From: Sphingobacterium corticibacter | GTDB lineage: Bacteria; Bacteroidota; Bacteroidia; Sphingobacteriales; Sphingobacteriaceae | Length of the DNA: 64,000 nt | Direction of reading: 5' to 3' | Assembly (NCBI RefSeq): GCF_003076635.1 | Contig: NZ_QDKG01000006.1 | Coordinates: 173,509 to 237,508 of the forward strand | In this document: in pieces, positions 1 through 9,000 of the stretch | Layout: each line of letters begins with the position of its first letter | Position numbering within the stretch: position 1 is the first letter of the stretch | Made by a program: the position numbers and the translations under genes | Notes under the pieces: generated by a model | Told to the model about the DNA's origin: nothing | What the model saw: the letters and a program-made list of their open reading frames with translations, nothing else | The model's database searches: none

Positions 1-181
1 TGATGACAGTGACCGTTCCATCTGTTCCCTCTACTAATTCGACGGCGCGTGATAACGCGATTTCGTCGTATGGATTAATGATAAATTGTACGCCGGATTG
101 GTTGAACTCGGTGTGGTCACTATTGAAAGTGATCTTGGACGTCGTGTCCGGCACATGACTAATGCAAACTAGGATTCTCAT
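1..181 (-). CDS. etfB: Electron transfer flavoprotein subunit beta, N-terminal part
   Basis: Partial gene: the first 60 codons, read leftwards from the ATG at 179-181, with the rest outside the window. The translation begins MRILVCISHVPDTTSKI and contains FIINPYDEIALSRAVELVEG, the standard EtfB/FixA N-terminus. EtfB pairs with EtfA to hold FAD and AMP and carries electrons from acyl-CoA dehydrogenases to the quinone pool. Identification rests on this N-terminal block only, but the block is highly characteristic. etfA would be expected further left. The gene is divergent from the TPR gene at 504. Confidence 0.9.
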   Translation of the reverse strand, partial: MRILVCISHVPDTTSKITFNSDHTEFNQSGVQFIINPYDEIALSRAVELVEGTDGTVTVI

Positions 182-503
182 AATTTATATTTAAACGATG
201 TGTGTGCGTTCTATCTCAAACTTACATTATTATTAACTAAATCTCGTAGCGTATTGTTGTGTCATGGTGAAATATTTCTTATTATTTAATTATGTATTTT
301 GCAATAAGTTAAACTGTATTTTATATTATTTATATTTTTATATTGTAATTTTAAATTTACTGTTGGTTTATGACTTAATTTGTTGCTGTTTTAACAAATA
401 TCAATTTTGTGTAAAAATCTATGCTAGCATAGTAAATCACGTGATAGCGAAGCCGATTATCTTAATCCGTAGGAGATATATGTCAATTTAGTAACTTTGA
501 ACT
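182..503. other. AT-rich divergent intergenic region
   Basis: This 322-base gap lies between divergent etfB and the TPR gene. It is very AT-rich, with long A/T runs around 270-370. An open frame on the plus strand (264-491) translates into low-complexity Phe/Leu/Tyr/Cys-rich sequence and is probably not a gene. Near the right end, TAACTTTG at 492-499 fits the Bacteroidota -7 element TAnnTTTG, but it lies only four bases before the ATG at 504 and has no clear -33 TTG. Promoters for both flanking genes must be here, but none can be placed with confidence. Confidence 0.4.
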
Positions 504-836
504 ATGAACGAACGTTTGGAGCAATTACAGGAGCTATTAAAGGAATCACCGCAAGACCCGTTCTTGCACTATGCCATTACTATGGAGCATGTTAAATTGG
601 AGAACAAAGATGCAGCACTACTTGGATTTGAAAACATGGTTTCCAGCTTTACGGATTACGTAGGTACTTACTATCACTTTGGCAAATTTTTGGAAAAACA
701 GCAGCAACTTGAGCGCGCATTGGAAATCTATCAGCAAGGTATGCAAATCGCTCAATCCAAACGCAATATGCACGCTCTTGGTGAATTGAGAGGTGCTTAT
801 AATATGGCATTGGGCGAGGAGGATGAAGATGATTAA
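504..836 (+). CDS. Small tetratricopeptide-repeat protein
   Basis: Encodes 110 residues, all helical in character, with TPR-like spacing: one repeat around residues 18-50 (PFLHYAITMEHVKLENKDAA) and another around 52-90 (YYHFGKFLEKQQQLERALEIY). The tail is acidic (GEEDEDD). There is no signal peptide, so it is probably a cytoplasmic protein-protein adaptor. Proteins of this kind are common beside etfB in Sphingobacteria, but no partner can be named from sequence. The ATG at 504 is the first in frame. The gene is about 90 bases upstream of the NlpE-like gene on the same strand. Confidence 0.7.
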   Translation: MNERLEQLQELLKESPQDPFLHYAITMEHVKLENKDAALLGFENMVSSFTDYVGTYYHFGKFLEKQQQLERALEIYQQGMQIAQSKRNMHALGELRGAYNMALGEEDEDD

Positions 837-923
837 GGCAACGAAAAGCTATTAAATGTTAATTATTCAAACAATTTAGGGAAGTGGTATATTTTTTGTT
901 TGGGTCTAGCAAGTGTAAAATTA

Positions 924-1343
924 ATGCGCATGCGGATCTACTTACATATCGTTTTCCTCTTAGCTTCCTGCTTTCTGTTGATATCATGTATCAACAATAA
1001 AGCGAATGCGGATGTGGAATCGATTGCAGATCGCAATCGTCACAAATATAATTTATCAGGACGCTACGAAGGCAATTTGCCCTGTGCAGATTGTTCCGCT
1101 ATTTCAACCACCTTGGTTTTAAACAGAGACCGCACGTATTCTTTGCATTACAGGTACGTTGGCAAAAGCGATGAGCTATTTCGCAGGGATGGAAATTGGC
1201 GTGTAGATGACGATGTGTTACTATTGGATAGCGAAGACTATAATTATAAAATTGAGGAAGATCGTTTGAGTCAGTTGGATTTGTCTGGCAAAGAGATGAC
1301 CGGCAATCTTGCTGGAAAATACATCTTAGACAAGGTCGATTAG
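924..1343 (+). CDS. NlpE-like copper-response lipoprotein
   Basis: Predicted 139-residue lipoprotein: basic N-terminus, hydrophobic stretch and lipobox LLIS-C near residue 22, then the NlpE N-terminal signature GRYEGNLPCADCSAI with its CxxC pair, followed by beta-rich sequence (TLVLNRDRTYSLHYRY, GNWRVDDDVLLLDSED). In E. coli, NlpE is an outer-membrane lipoprotein linked to copper tolerance and surface-stress signalling through Cpx. Only the N-terminal domain is present here, as is usual in Bacteroidota. An in-frame TTG lies upstream at 900, but ATG 924 or 930 gives a normal lipoprotein signal. A strong hairpin follows at 1377. Confidence 0.8.
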   Translation: MRMRIYLHIVFLLASCFLLISCINNKANADVESIADRNRHKYNLSGRYEGNLPCADCSAISTTLVLNRDRTYSLHYRYVGKSDELFRRDGNWRVDDDVLLLDSEDYNYKIEEDRLSQLDLSGKEMTGNLAGKYILDKVD

Positions 1344-1376
1344 TAGAACGGCCAATTGGTTACATATAACATGAAA

Positions 1377-1415
1377 ACAAATCGGGCTCAGCATCATCTG
1401 CTGAGCCCGATTTGT
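1377..1415. terminator. Bidirectional intrinsic terminator
   Basis: Perfect 16-bp stem: the left arm 1377-1392 (ACAAATCGGGCTCAGC) pairs with 1400-1415 around a 7-base loop, with T-rich flanks on both sides. It lies between the convergent NlpE-like and cysteine desulfurase genes and can serve both. Confidence 0.9.
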
Positions 1416-1436
1416 TGTTTATGACTTCACTGTTTT

Positions 1437-2570
1437 TTATGATTTTACGTAGAGCTTTTCGAGTTGCTCTACCACATAGTCAATCTCTTCTCGCGTATTG
1501 TATTTACAGAAAGAGAAACGAACCGAAGGTCTTTGCGGATCTGCACCAATACCACGCAAAACGTGCGAACCGATGTCGGAACCCGAACTACAAGCACTAC
1601 CGCCCGAAGCAGATACGCCCTTAATGTCTAGGTTGAATAACATCATGTCTGCCATATCACTTGGTGGTAAGGAAACGTTCAACACGGTGTAAAGCGAATC
1701 TTGTTCGTCCGTCACACCATTGAAAGCCACACCAGCAATACGTTCCGTCAATTGCTGTTTCATGTAAGATTTCAGCGCTTGAATGGTTTGCTGATGGCCT
1801 TCCATATCCTCATACGCCAATTCTAGCGCTTTGGCTAAGCCTACAATGCCGTAAACATTTTCGGTACCGCCACGCATATTGCGCTCCTGCGCACCACCAA
1901 AAAGTAATGGTTTTATTTTATTTTTTCCGTTGATGTACAGAAATCCTACGCCTTTCGGGCCATGGAATTTATGCGCAGCACCAGTAATGAAGTCTATTTG
2001 CAATTCTTTCAAATCATGCTTATAGTGTCCCATAGTCTGCACGGTATCCGAATGGAAAATCGCTTCGTACTGCTGGCAAATCTGTGATACACGCGCAAGA
2101 TCGGTTATATTGCCCAACTCATTATTGGCATGCATGATGGATACAAAGGTTTTTGGATTTTTAGCTAATAGCTCTTCCAAATGCGTTAGATCGATTACGC
2201 CTGTCTCAGAAACCCGCAATAAATCCAAATGTATTTTGCCTTCTTTTTCCAATTCTTCCAGCGTGTGCAATACCGCGTGATGCTCTAAAGGCGAAGTGAT
2301 GGCATGCGTAATGCCATAACCTTCAATAGCACGTACAATCGCCATATTGTCGGCTTCTGTACCACCAGAAGTAAAGAAGATCTCCGATGGAGAAGCGTTG
2401 ATAAGGCTTGCAACTGTCTTACGTGCCCGCTCGATCATGGTCTTCACCTCACGGCCATGTCCATGAATAGACGATGGATTTCCATAACTCTTTGTCATAG
2501 CTTCTACCATCACTTCGATTACCGAAGGATCAATCGGGGTAGTCGCGGCATTATCCAGATAAACTTGCAT
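1437..2570 (-). CDS. Cysteine desulfurase (NifS/IscS type)
   Basis: PLP-dependent enzyme of 377 residues that takes sulfur from cysteine as an enzyme persulfide, leaving alanine, for Fe-S clusters and tRNA thiolation. It begins MQVYLDNAATTPIDPSV, the family N-terminus. Visible motifs are the PLP-binding block SGGTEADNMAI, the aldimine lysine in GAAHKFHGPKGVGFLY and the mobile catalytic-cysteine loop SGGSACSSGS. Length fits the IscS/NifS class rather than SufS. No IscU or Fe-S assembly gene is adjacent. It follows lnt on the minus strand with a 35-base gap and could be co-transcribed with it. Confidence 0.93.
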   Translation of the reverse strand: MQVYLDNAATTPIDPSVIEVMVEAMTKSYGNPSSIHGHGREVKTMIERARKTVASLINASPSEIFFTSGGTEADNMAIVRAIEGYGITHAITSPLEHHAVLHTLEELEKEGKIHLDLLRVSETGVIDLTHLEELLAKNPKTFVSIMHANNELGNITDLARVSQICQQYEAIFHSDTVQTMGHYKHDLKELQIDFITGAAHKFHGPKGVGFLYINGKNKIKPLLFGGAQERNMRGGTENVYGIVGLAKALELAYEDMEGHQQTIQALKSYMKQQLTERIAGVAFNGVTDEQDSLYTVLNVSLPPSDMADMMLFNLDIKGVSASGGSACSSGSDIGSHVLRGIGADPQRPSVRFSFCKYNTREEIDYVVEQLEKLYVKS

Positions 2571-2605
2571 GGCGCAAATATAGTAAATGAGTAAACAAAA
2601 ACGTA

Positions 2606-4216
2606 TTATCTCGTGCGTGGCACAAATAATAAAATGCCGGAAAGCAGACCGGTGAACAAAAAGACGTAAGCAATTAGATCCTTGAATCGCGTATAGATAG
2701 TCAACTCTTCATTTAAGTTGATTTCCTGACTAAGCGCTGCCGGAACCCACCAATCGCTTTTTTGCACGACATCGCCACGTTGGTTGATAAAGCCCGAGAT
2801 TCCCGTATTGGCAGATCTTACTACCCAACGGCGGTTTTCGATTGCGCGAAGGCGGGCATATTGAAAGTGTTGATCCTTGCCAGAGGTATCGCTCCACCAA
2901 CCATCATTGGTCACGATCGCAATAAACTGTGCACCATTTTCAATGTATTTTGCTACGTAATTTCCCCAGATCGACTCATAGCAGATGACTGGCGCAGCAC
3001 CTATTCCGCTTTGCGAATAGAAAACGGAAGGTTCTGCTTGGCTACCATAGCCACCGGTTGTACCTCCAAAATGCGCAAACAGTGGCTTCATAAAAGCTAG
3101 CATCTCGCCAAAAGGCAATTGTTCTGCACCTGGAACCAACTTGGATTTGTGATAAAACTCCAATTTACTTGACTGATCAATTAATACCGCGGCATTGAAA
3201 TGGTCAATGTATACGCCTTCATCATATTTCCGTGCGGTGATGCTTTGTTGATCTGGATAAATACGATAACTTTCTATGCCAGACAGCACATTGCCATTGC
3301 GGTATGCGTTTAAGAATTCAAAAATCCGCTGGTAGGCCGGGTATTCTCTAAAATCTTCTTCGTTGATGCCATTAGGAGAGGAGATGGCCGTTTCTGGCCA
3401 CACAAAAAACTCGGTATTAGGCTTGGCGACTTGGCGCGAAAGATCAAGTAATATATCTAACTGCTGATTTGGCGTAATCGACCCAAATTTGTGATAAGGA
3501 TCAATGTTCGGTTGCACCACCACGATTTCCGATGGGTTGATATGCTCTTCATACTGCGCGTATCGCCAAAGCGATAAGCCGGCAGGAATCAATACGATCG
3601 CGACCAATATGATTGCTAATCGCGATGGCGGATAGGCGCTTACACGCATTTTGTATTGCCAGAAAATCAGGAATGCCAAAATATTGACCAACCAGATCCA
3701 GACAGTGCCACCGTACACACCGGTGTATTCATACCACTGCACCAATTGATGTAGGGATGCAAAGCCATTTCCTAGTGTCATCCAAGGAAATGAAAGATCC
3801 CACGTTTGGTGTAAATACTCGTAAGCAATCCAAAAGGAAATAAGCCCAATAAAACTAATCCAAATGTCCCGCTTTTTGCGCAAAGCATAATATCCTCTGA
3901 AAGCTAACGCCATCAATAATGGCCCGAGACAGAAAGGAATTAGGGCGACCATAAGCGAAGCGCCTGCGGGCAAAAAAGCATTCATCGCGTTGTAAACCCA
4001 GTAAATAGATGCCGTATTCCACGCGACGCCCGTAACAAAAGATAGCAAAAATACCTTGCGTCCTTTTTGCGCAAAATCTCCTCGTATCACCTGTTCGATC
4101 GCGATTAATAAAGGTACGAAGCCGATGAAAAGCAAAGGACTAGTATACGGTATCGGTGGCCAAGCAAACCACAATAAAAAGGCACTTAAAAGTGCCAGAA
4201 GATATTTGTTGCGCAT
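2606..4216 (-). CDS. lnt: Apolipoprotein N-acyltransferase
   Basis: Inner-membrane enzyme of 536 residues that adds the third acyl chain to the N-terminal cysteine of lipoproteins. The N-terminal 200 residues contain several hydrophobic segments (YLLALLSAFLLWFAWPPIPY onwards), then a nitrilase-like periplasmic domain and a final membrane helix before the short RTR tail. The catalytic triad is visible: Glu in VWPETAI, Lys in YHKSKLVPG and Cys in VICYESIWG. Length matches the family. The ATG at 4216 is eight bases from the end of the upstream PH/SHOCT gene, so the two are probably in one transcript. Confidence 0.93.
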   Translation of the reverse strand: MRNKYLLALLSAFLLWFAWPPIPYTSPLLFIGFVPLLIAIEQVIRGDFAQKGRKVFLLSFVTGVAWNTASIYWVYNAMNAFLPAGASLMVALIPFCLGPLLMALAFRGYYALRKKRDIWISFIGLISFWIAYEYLHQTWDLSFPWMTLGNGFASLHQLVQWYEYTGVYGGTVWIWLVNILAFLIFWQYKMRVSAYPPSRLAIILVAIVLIPAGLSLWRYAQYEEHINPSEIVVVQPNIDPYHKFGSITPNQQLDILLDLSRQVAKPNTEFFVWPETAISSPNGINEEDFREYPAYQRIFEFLNAYRNGNVLSGIESYRIYPDQQSITARKYDEGVYIDHFNAAVLIDQSSKLEFYHKSKLVPGAEQLPFGEMLAFMKPLFAHFGGTTGGYGSQAEPSVFYSQSGIGAAPVICYESIWGNYVAKYIENGAQFIAIVTNDGWWSDTSGKDQHFQYARLRAIENRRWVVRSANTGISGFINQRGDVVQKSDWWVPAALSQEINLNEELTIYTRFKDLIAYVFLFTGLLSGILLFVPRTR

Positions 4217-4224
4217 GATGCGGT

Positions 4225-4938
4225 TTATAAGTCTCTTAAGATTTCTGCTTTCTTGGTTTCATATTCCGCTTGCGAAATCAGCTGTCTGTCGAACAAATTT
4301 TTCAAACGAGTCAGTTTTTTCGTGCTTTCATCGTCCTCTTCTTCTTTAGGAGGTGTTGGTGTCTGCGTGGTGATCCGTGGCGGTTCGACTGCGCTCGGCG
4401 CAGGACGATCTAGCGTCGGCGAAGAGTTGCCAGGAAGTTTGCTTTCATCATCAAAAGTGATCGCTTTTGGTGCTGGGGGCGTGCTTGGTTGCGGTGTCGG
4501 TGCTGGCGAAGCGGGAGCACTTTCACTAACCTTTGGGCTGCTTTTTGCATCCTGCATGTTATCCAATGCTTCTTTGATCAATTGGTACAATTTGCGCGCT
4601 TGTACTTTGGGGATATAATCTACCGTGAGATTTTCTCCTGTAAATGGAATCACGGTCACTTTAGAACCAAAGATCTCTTCTTTGAAGGAAATGTCTTTGA
4701 TATCGTGCCATGAGAATATTTCAAAATTGGTGGCCAAACCCAGCTTCGCAAATTCGCACAAGAAAATGCGCTTGTTGCTCAGCGTGATACTATCTGGAAG
4801 TAGTGTTACGGCTGGTTTTTTTTGGATAGCGATATAGTTGATGGATTCGCCAGAGGTCAGCATATCCAAGATCTTGCCATGAATTTTCTCGACTACTTTG
4901 GCATCTTGGCCATCCCATGTATATTTTTCGATACTCAT
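4225..4938 (-). CDS. PH-like and SHOCT domain protein with a Pro-rich linker
   Basis: Predicted soluble protein of 237 residues. The N-terminal ~130 residues look like a bacterial PH-type beta domain (ITLSNKRIFLCEFAKLGL, IFSWHDIKDISFKEEIFGSK). Residues ~135-195 form a low-complexity Pro/Ser/Ala linker (PAPTPQPSTPPAP). The C-terminus is a SHOCT module (LTRLKNLFDRQLISQAEYET, KKAEILRDL), a short two-helix motif often found at protein termini and thought to mediate oligomerisation. No enzymatic residues are seen. Its place between rsmI and lnt gives no functional hint. The start ATG at 4938 is unambiguous. Confidence 0.75.
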   Translation of the reverse strand: MSIEKYTWDGQDAKVVEKIHGKILDMLTSGESINYIAIQKKPAVTLLPDSITLSNKRIFLCEFAKLGLATNFEIFSWHDIKDISFKEEIFGSKVTVIPFTGENLTVDYIPKVQARKLYQLIKEALDNMQDAKSSPKVSESAPASPAPTPQPSTPPAPKAITFDDESKLPGNSSPTLDRPAPSAVEPPRITTQTPTPPKEEEDDESTKKLTRLKNLFDRQLISQAEYETKKAEILRDL

Positions 4939-5002
4939 TTTTAATCTATAAAATGTTTAAAACGAAGCAAATGTATTGTGCAAAGATAAGCAAAAAGCGG
5001 TA

Positions 5003-5671
5003 CTAACTTTCTTGTCCAGCGACGCAGAATACAAATTCACCTTTTGGTGGATGCTGCTCAAAGTGATTCTTGAGTTCTAGGAGCGTTCCACGCACGGTTT
5101 CTTCGTAGAGTTTGGATAGCTCGCGAGAAATGGAAGCTTGTCGTTCTTCGCCAAAATATTGGATAAAATCATTGATCGTACGTCCGATACGGTGCGGTGA
5201 CTCATAGAAAATCATGCTGCGACTTTCGTTGCTCAGCGCAATCAGGCGGGTTTGTCTGCCTTTTTTGACCGGCAGGAAACCTTCGAAACAAAAACGATCA
5301 TTCGGCAGACCCGAATTCACCAAAGCGGGCACAAATGCGGTAGCACCAGGCAAACACTGTATTTCAATCCCTTCTTTGATCGCTTCGCGCACTAAGAGAA
5401 AACCCGGATCGGAGATGGCTGGCGTGCCGGCATCCGAAATGAGCGAAATTTTCTGGCCTTCCTTCAGAAAACGAATGATTTCCTGCACCGCTTTATGCTC
5501 ATTGTGCTGGTGATGCGCAAATACCCTTTTCTCAATGCCGAAGTGTTTCAATAGGGGCGCGCTGGTGCGCGTATCCTCTGCCAGAATAAGATCGGATTCT
5601 TTCAACACGCGGATCGCGCGAAACGTCATGTCTTCGAGATTGCCGATGGGTGTGGGAACTAAAAATAGCAT
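5003..5671 (-). CDS. rsmI: 16S rRNA (cytidine-1402-2'-O)-methyltransferase
   Basis: SAM-dependent methyltransferase of 222 residues from the tetrapyrrole-methylase fold family. The N-terminus (LFLVPTPIGNLEDMTFRAI), the LILAEDTRTS block, SDAGTPAISDPG and LPGATAFVPALVNSGLP are all RsmI hallmarks. It modifies C1402 of 16S rRNA in the decoding centre. It is shorter than the E. coli enzyme (about 286 residues), lacking the small C-terminal extension, which is common in Bacteroidota. It is followed by the PH/SHOCT gene 65 bases downstream and preceded by a thioesterase gene 22 bases upstream on the same strand. Confidence 0.92.
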   Translation of the reverse strand: MLFLVPTPIGNLEDMTFRAIRVLKESDLILAEDTRTSAPLLKHFGIEKRVFAHHQHNEHKAVQEIIRFLKEGQKISLISDAGTPAISDPGFLLVREAIKEGIEIQCLPGATAFVPALVNSGLPNDRFCFEGFLPVKKGRQTRLIALSNESRSMIFYESPHRIGRTINDFIQYFGEERQASISRELSKLYEETVRGTLLELKNHFEQHPPKGEFVFCVAGQES

Positions 5672-5693
5672 GTTTAAAAATAATGATAATACC

Positions 5694-6143
5694 TTATTCG
5701 TCGATCTGCACGTAATCTTCCGAAGTCGGAATGCGATCGAGATAAGATTGCCAATCGGTCGGCACGGCTACTAATTTACGTGTTTTCAGATCGAGCCACG
5801 CACCGTCTACATTTACTTCGGCGGCTTTCACACCATTCTCTTTATAGATGGTATGGCGAAAGGAAAAGCGAGAATTGACGGTGTTGTATTTATTCATCTC
5901 GACTTCTACTCGAATGTATTCGTCTAAGTGGATTTCTTTATAATAGATGAGCTCCTCCCGAAAAAGGATGGGGCCAATCTGATTTTTAGCAAAGTCTGTA
6001 AGCGAAAGGCCAATACTTTTCAGCATGTTAGAACGTGCCTGAGCACAGAAATCTGCATATGCCGAATGTCTTAAATGTCTATTGGCGTCGATCTGCGCCC
6101 AAAGGACTTGTCCTTCGTAAAAAGTATTTTCTGTTGTTGCCAT
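5694..6143 (-). CDS. Acyl-CoA thioesterase (4HBT hot-dog fold)
   Basis: Encodes 149 residues with the 4-hydroxybenzoyl-CoA-thioesterase pattern: the N-terminal strand GQVLWAQIDANRHLRHSAYADFC carries the catalytic-helix region, followed by the RVEVEMNKYNTVNSRFSFRH strands and DGAWLDLKTRKLVAVP. The Asp of the canonical Y/D catalytic element is probably in QIDANRH. Substrate cannot be read from sequence; short- or medium-chain acyl-CoA is the family default. A second, distinct 4HBT protein lies at 43790. It is probably co-transcribed with rsmI (22-base gap). Confidence 0.82.
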   Translation of the reverse strand: MATTENTFYEGQVLWAQIDANRHLRHSAYADFCAQARSNMLKSIGLSLTDFAKNQIGPILFREELIYYKEIHLDEYIRVEVEMNKYNTVNSRFSFRHTIYKENGVKAAEVNVDGAWLDLKTRKLVAVPTDWQSYLDRIPTSEDYVQIDE

Positions 6144-6217
6144 ATTAGAGCAAAAGTTTAATTCGTTGTGTGTACCTAAAGTTATAGAATCCTTTTGAGA
6201 TTAGTATGGCGGTGCTA

Positions 6218-6430
6218 TCAGTTATTTTCGGTAGTGGCGGCATAGAACTCGCGCAGTCTTTGCCAAGCGGCACAGCGCTGTAGATCGCCTTTGTGCTTTG
6301 CTACCATGAGAAATTGGATGGTCAAAAATTGATGGGCGTTGGTGACTACAGCAGCTGGATTAAGCCGAATTTCATTCGGATAGTCTTTGCCTATGAGTAA
6401 TTCTTGTAATTCTTCTGGTGTGAGATCCAT
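6218..6430 (-). CDS. Small conserved hypothetical protein (DUF6965-like)
   Basis: Predicted cytoplasmic protein of 70 residues starting MDLTPEELQELLIGKDYPNE and ending AAWQRLREFYAATTENN. The layout (short acidic helix, P-x-E-I-x-L-N strand, then ITNAHQFL-type helix and a final helix) resembles small Bacteroidota domains annotated as DUF6965, but this is a recollection of pattern and not an alignment. No function can be assigned. The ATG at 6430 is the only plausible start. Confidence 0.6.
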   Translation of the reverse strand: MDLTPEELQELLIGKDYPNEIRLNPAAVVTNAHQFLTIQFLMVAKHKGDLQRCAAWQRLREFYAATTENN

Positions 6431-6490
6431 CTTGCGAAGATAATCATTGCTGATTCAATTTTAGTTGCCTTTGCTCACTTTAAGTTTTTG

Positions 6491-6498
6491 TATTTTTG
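6491..6498 (+). promoter_or_regulatory. -7 promoter element for ywbE
   Basis: TATTTTTG matches the Bacteroidota -7 consensus TAnnTTTG. A TTTG at 6470-6473 is 17 bases upstream, slightly closer than the usual 19. The predicted transcript would start about 10 bases before the ATG at 6515. Confidence 0.55.
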
Positions 6499-6514
6499 AA
6501 AAAAAATAAGCACG

Positions 6515-6721
6515 ATGGACGGTAAAACGAGAGCAGATATCAAGAGAGGGACATTGGTCAATATTATCTTAAAAAAAGATCAACGCAGTGGTGCACTAAC
6601 GGAAGGCATTGTTAAAGATTTGCTCACCTCTGCTCCATATCATAGCCGTGGCATCAAAGTACGATTGGAAGATGGCAGTATTGGTCGTGTGGCAGAAATC
6701 CTGCCTGACGAAGATTTCTAA
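6515..6721 (+). CDS. YwbE family protein
   Basis: Encodes 68 residues matching the YwbE/DUF2196 family over its whole length: MDGKTRADIKRGTLVNIILK, then KDQRSGALTEGIVKDLLTS and the closing block HSRGIKVRLEDGSIGRVAEI. It is a small basic beta-barrel-like protein found in many bacteria with no established biochemical role; KOW-like nucleic-acid binding is sometimes suggested. It is transcribed alone between convergent and divergent neighbours, with its own promoter at 6491. Confidence 0.88.
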   Translation: MDGKTRADIKRGTLVNIILKKDQRSGALTEGIVKDLLTSAPYHSRGIKVRLEDGSIGRVAEILPDEDF

Positions 6722-6749
6722 GATCTGGTCGGAAAATCAGACCGGCTCA

Positions 6750-8984
6750 TTAGCCGGCCTGTGTACTTGGAGGCAACATTTCGATTGGAATATTGGCATT
6801 CGGAAAAGTCAGATGCACTGTTGTGCCTTTTTTCAGTTCGCTCTCTACCTCGATGCTGGCTTGCAGTCTTTCGGCAATGCGTTTTACAATAGCCATACCC
6901 ACACCCGAGCCTTCGAAACCAGAAGAATTGGACATACGTTTGAAAACATCATAAATATTTTCCAATTCATCCGCGCCGATTCCAATGCCATTATCGGAGA
7001 TACAATAATAGATAGAATCATTTCGCCTGTAACTTTCAATACAGACAAGTGCTTCGTCTGATTTGCTGCTGTATTTGATCGCATTGCCAATGATATTGGC
7101 AAAAATCTGGTGAAACAACGTTTTCTCACCGTACAGCGGTAGTAAGTTTTTTATTTCTATCTGTACATTGTTGCTTCCGTACCGTTCTATATTTTCTTGA
7201 ACAATTTTACGGATCGAAACAGATACGTCCACCCATTCCGGCTCGTATTGGTATACCTTTGCTCGGGAGAATTCGAAAATTTTCTCCATCAGGTTTTCCA
7301 TGACGGCGACCGAGTCCAATATGTTGGTGGCACCTCTTTCAACCAAATCATTTTCCTTGCCCAATTTCTTTTGAAGGAATTGACCTGTCAGCTTGATAGA
7401 AGATAGTGGATTGCGAAGATCGTGCGTCACTGTATAGGAATACGTGTCTAATGCGTTATTGAGTTGTATAAGCTCTTGGTTGAGACCATTAATCTCTTCG
7501 GATTTTCGAAGTATACTCTCTCGTACGATTTGTCGAATCCGTTTCAATACAGACACTTGCTCGCTACTCCATTGCGGAGCAGTATTGTGAATTTGTTTGC
7601 GCCATGCTGCAAAAGATTGTCGTGGCGAGGGCCTAAACAAATCCTCTTCGGCATCGTATTCCATGATCTTCTCTGGATTACCTGCCCATTCTTCTTCGGT
7701 GACAACCTCATTGCGCAGCGCATAGATGCTAAATGATCGGCTAAGATCAATATCAATCCGTAAAAGACCTGCGAATGGCAATTCAAAAGGTAACTGTTCG
7801 CGATAATTGATCGCAAAACAATGATCTTCGAAAACCAATTTATCTGTGGTGCTAGAAACTAGATGATGCAACTCCAGAATCTGATTATTATCTAAGGTTG
7901 TATTATACAACAATAATTCGTCTTTATTGACCACCACGATGGCATCAGCATCAATCAGATTGGCCAATTCTGGCAAGGAAGCGCGTAGACCGGTCAGTAC
8001 ATCACTTTTAATCAGCATGCTTTCCTTGAGTTTCAACTCTAAAGAAGCAATCTTACGGTCGGACTCCAAATCACGCTCCCGCGAAAGGGTAAGATGTTTG
8101 TTTACGGCAAACTCGGTTAAGAATAGTCCGAGACTACGCTTAGGATAATCTACATGAATGGGCTGGCTGTGCTGGCAAGCGACCAGGCCCCACAACTTAT
8201 CCTGCACAATAATTGAGAAGCTCATGCTTGCTTGTGCTCCGGCATTTTTTAGATATTGTAGGTGTATTGGAGAAAGTGCGCGCAAATTGCACGTGCTTAG
8301 ATCGAATGCTGCCGATTGATTGGATAAGATGGCATAAGTTGGTGCATCAATGTCCGAAGTTTGTCGTACATGATGTTGTAAATATAGTGCTCGTGCCTGT
8401 CTTGGAATATCAAACTCAGGAAATCGAAAGCCGAAATAAGAAGAAATATCACTACGCTTGCTTTCTGCAATCACCTGCCCACTATTATCTTCTAAAAACT
8501 GGTAAATCATGACGCGATCGTAACCAATAATAGATCGGATATTTTCGCAAAGCGCATTCCAAACGTGTTCGCCAGCTTGATTGATTTTCCTCGAGTAAGA
8601 GGACAACTGTAAAGTGTGCTCATTGACATCACCCACCTCTTCAAACTCAATATGAAGATCTTGATGAACACGATAAGCCTTTACGATATGATTTTGCTTT
8701 CCAAGCTCCAACTGCATGACGTGCCGATCACTTGAAGTTGGCGCTATAGCATCAATAAATGATAGAAATGGCTCTTGAACAATTCCTTCGAGGCGCGCAA
8801 CAAACTGCTCCAAGGGTTTGCCAAAGAAGTAGGTCAAGTCTTGGTTGTTGATATAATTATTCCAGTTTTCACTTATAGCGACGATTTCTCGATGCTCATT
8901 CTGAATAATTAATTTCCCAAATTGTTGAATCCGCCCAACTAAGTGGATTGGTTCGTTCTCACAGAGAACTTGGTTTAATGCCAT
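6750..8984 (-). CDS. bphP: Bacteriophytochrome sensor histidine kinase
   Basis: Red/far-red photoreceptor kinase of 744 residues with PAS-GAF-PHY-HisKA-HATPase order. The biliverdin-binding cysteine is present at residue 8 (LCENEPIHLVGRIQQFG). The GAF domain carries FPEFDIPRQARALYLQHHVR and LSPIHLQYLKNAGAQASMS, and the PHY tongue has its PRxSF motif (PSPRQSFAAW). The kinase shows the H-box SYTVTHDLRNPLSS, N-box IIGNAIKYS, DNGIGIG and GSGVGMAIVKRI. The upstream TTG at 9014 would overlap the promoter at 9001-9030, so ATG 8984 is chosen. No response regulator or heme oxygenase gene is adjacent, so the partner and chromophore supply must be encoded elsewhere. Confidence 0.93.
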   Translation of the reverse strand: MALNQVLCENEPIHLVGRIQQFGKLIIQNEHREIVAISENWNNYINNQDLTYFFGKPLEQFVARLEGIVQEPFLSFIDAIAPTSSDRHVMQLELGKQNHIVKAYRVHQDLHIEFEEVGDVNEHTLQLSSYSRKINQAGEHVWNALCENIRSIIGYDRVMIYQFLEDNSGQVIAESKRSDISSYFGFRFPEFDIPRQARALYLQHHVRQTSDIDAPTYAILSNQSAAFDLSTCNLRALSPIHLQYLKNAGAQASMSFSIIVQDKLWGLVACQHSQPIHVDYPKRSLGLFLTEFAVNKHLTLSRERDLESDRKIASLELKLKESMLIKSDVLTGLRASLPELANLIDADAIVVVNKDELLLYNTTLDNNQILELHHLVSSTTDKLVFEDHCFAINYREQLPFELPFAGLLRIDIDLSRSFSIYALRNEVVTEEEWAGNPEKIMEYDAEEDLFRPSPRQSFAAWRKQIHNTAPQWSSEQVSVLKRIRQIVRESILRKSEEINGLNQELIQLNNALDTYSYTVTHDLRNPLSSIKLTGQFLQKKLGKENDLVERGATNILDSVAVMENLMEKIFEFSRAKVYQYEPEWVDVSVSIRKIVQENIERYGSNNVQIEIKNLLPLYGEKTLFHQIFANIIGNAIKYSSKSDEALVCIESYRRNDSIYYCISDNGIGIGADELENIYDVFKRMSNSSGFEGSGVGMAIVKRIAERLQASIEVESELKKGTTVHLTFPNANIPIEMLPPSTQAG

Positions 8985-9000
8985 ACCTATAGATAGTTTA

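Noticed and set aside
264..491. A 75-codon plus-strand open frame
   Set aside because: The translation is low-complexity Phe/Leu/Tyr/Cys-rich sequence from an A/T-rich spacer, with no homology or domain pattern. It is more likely chance.
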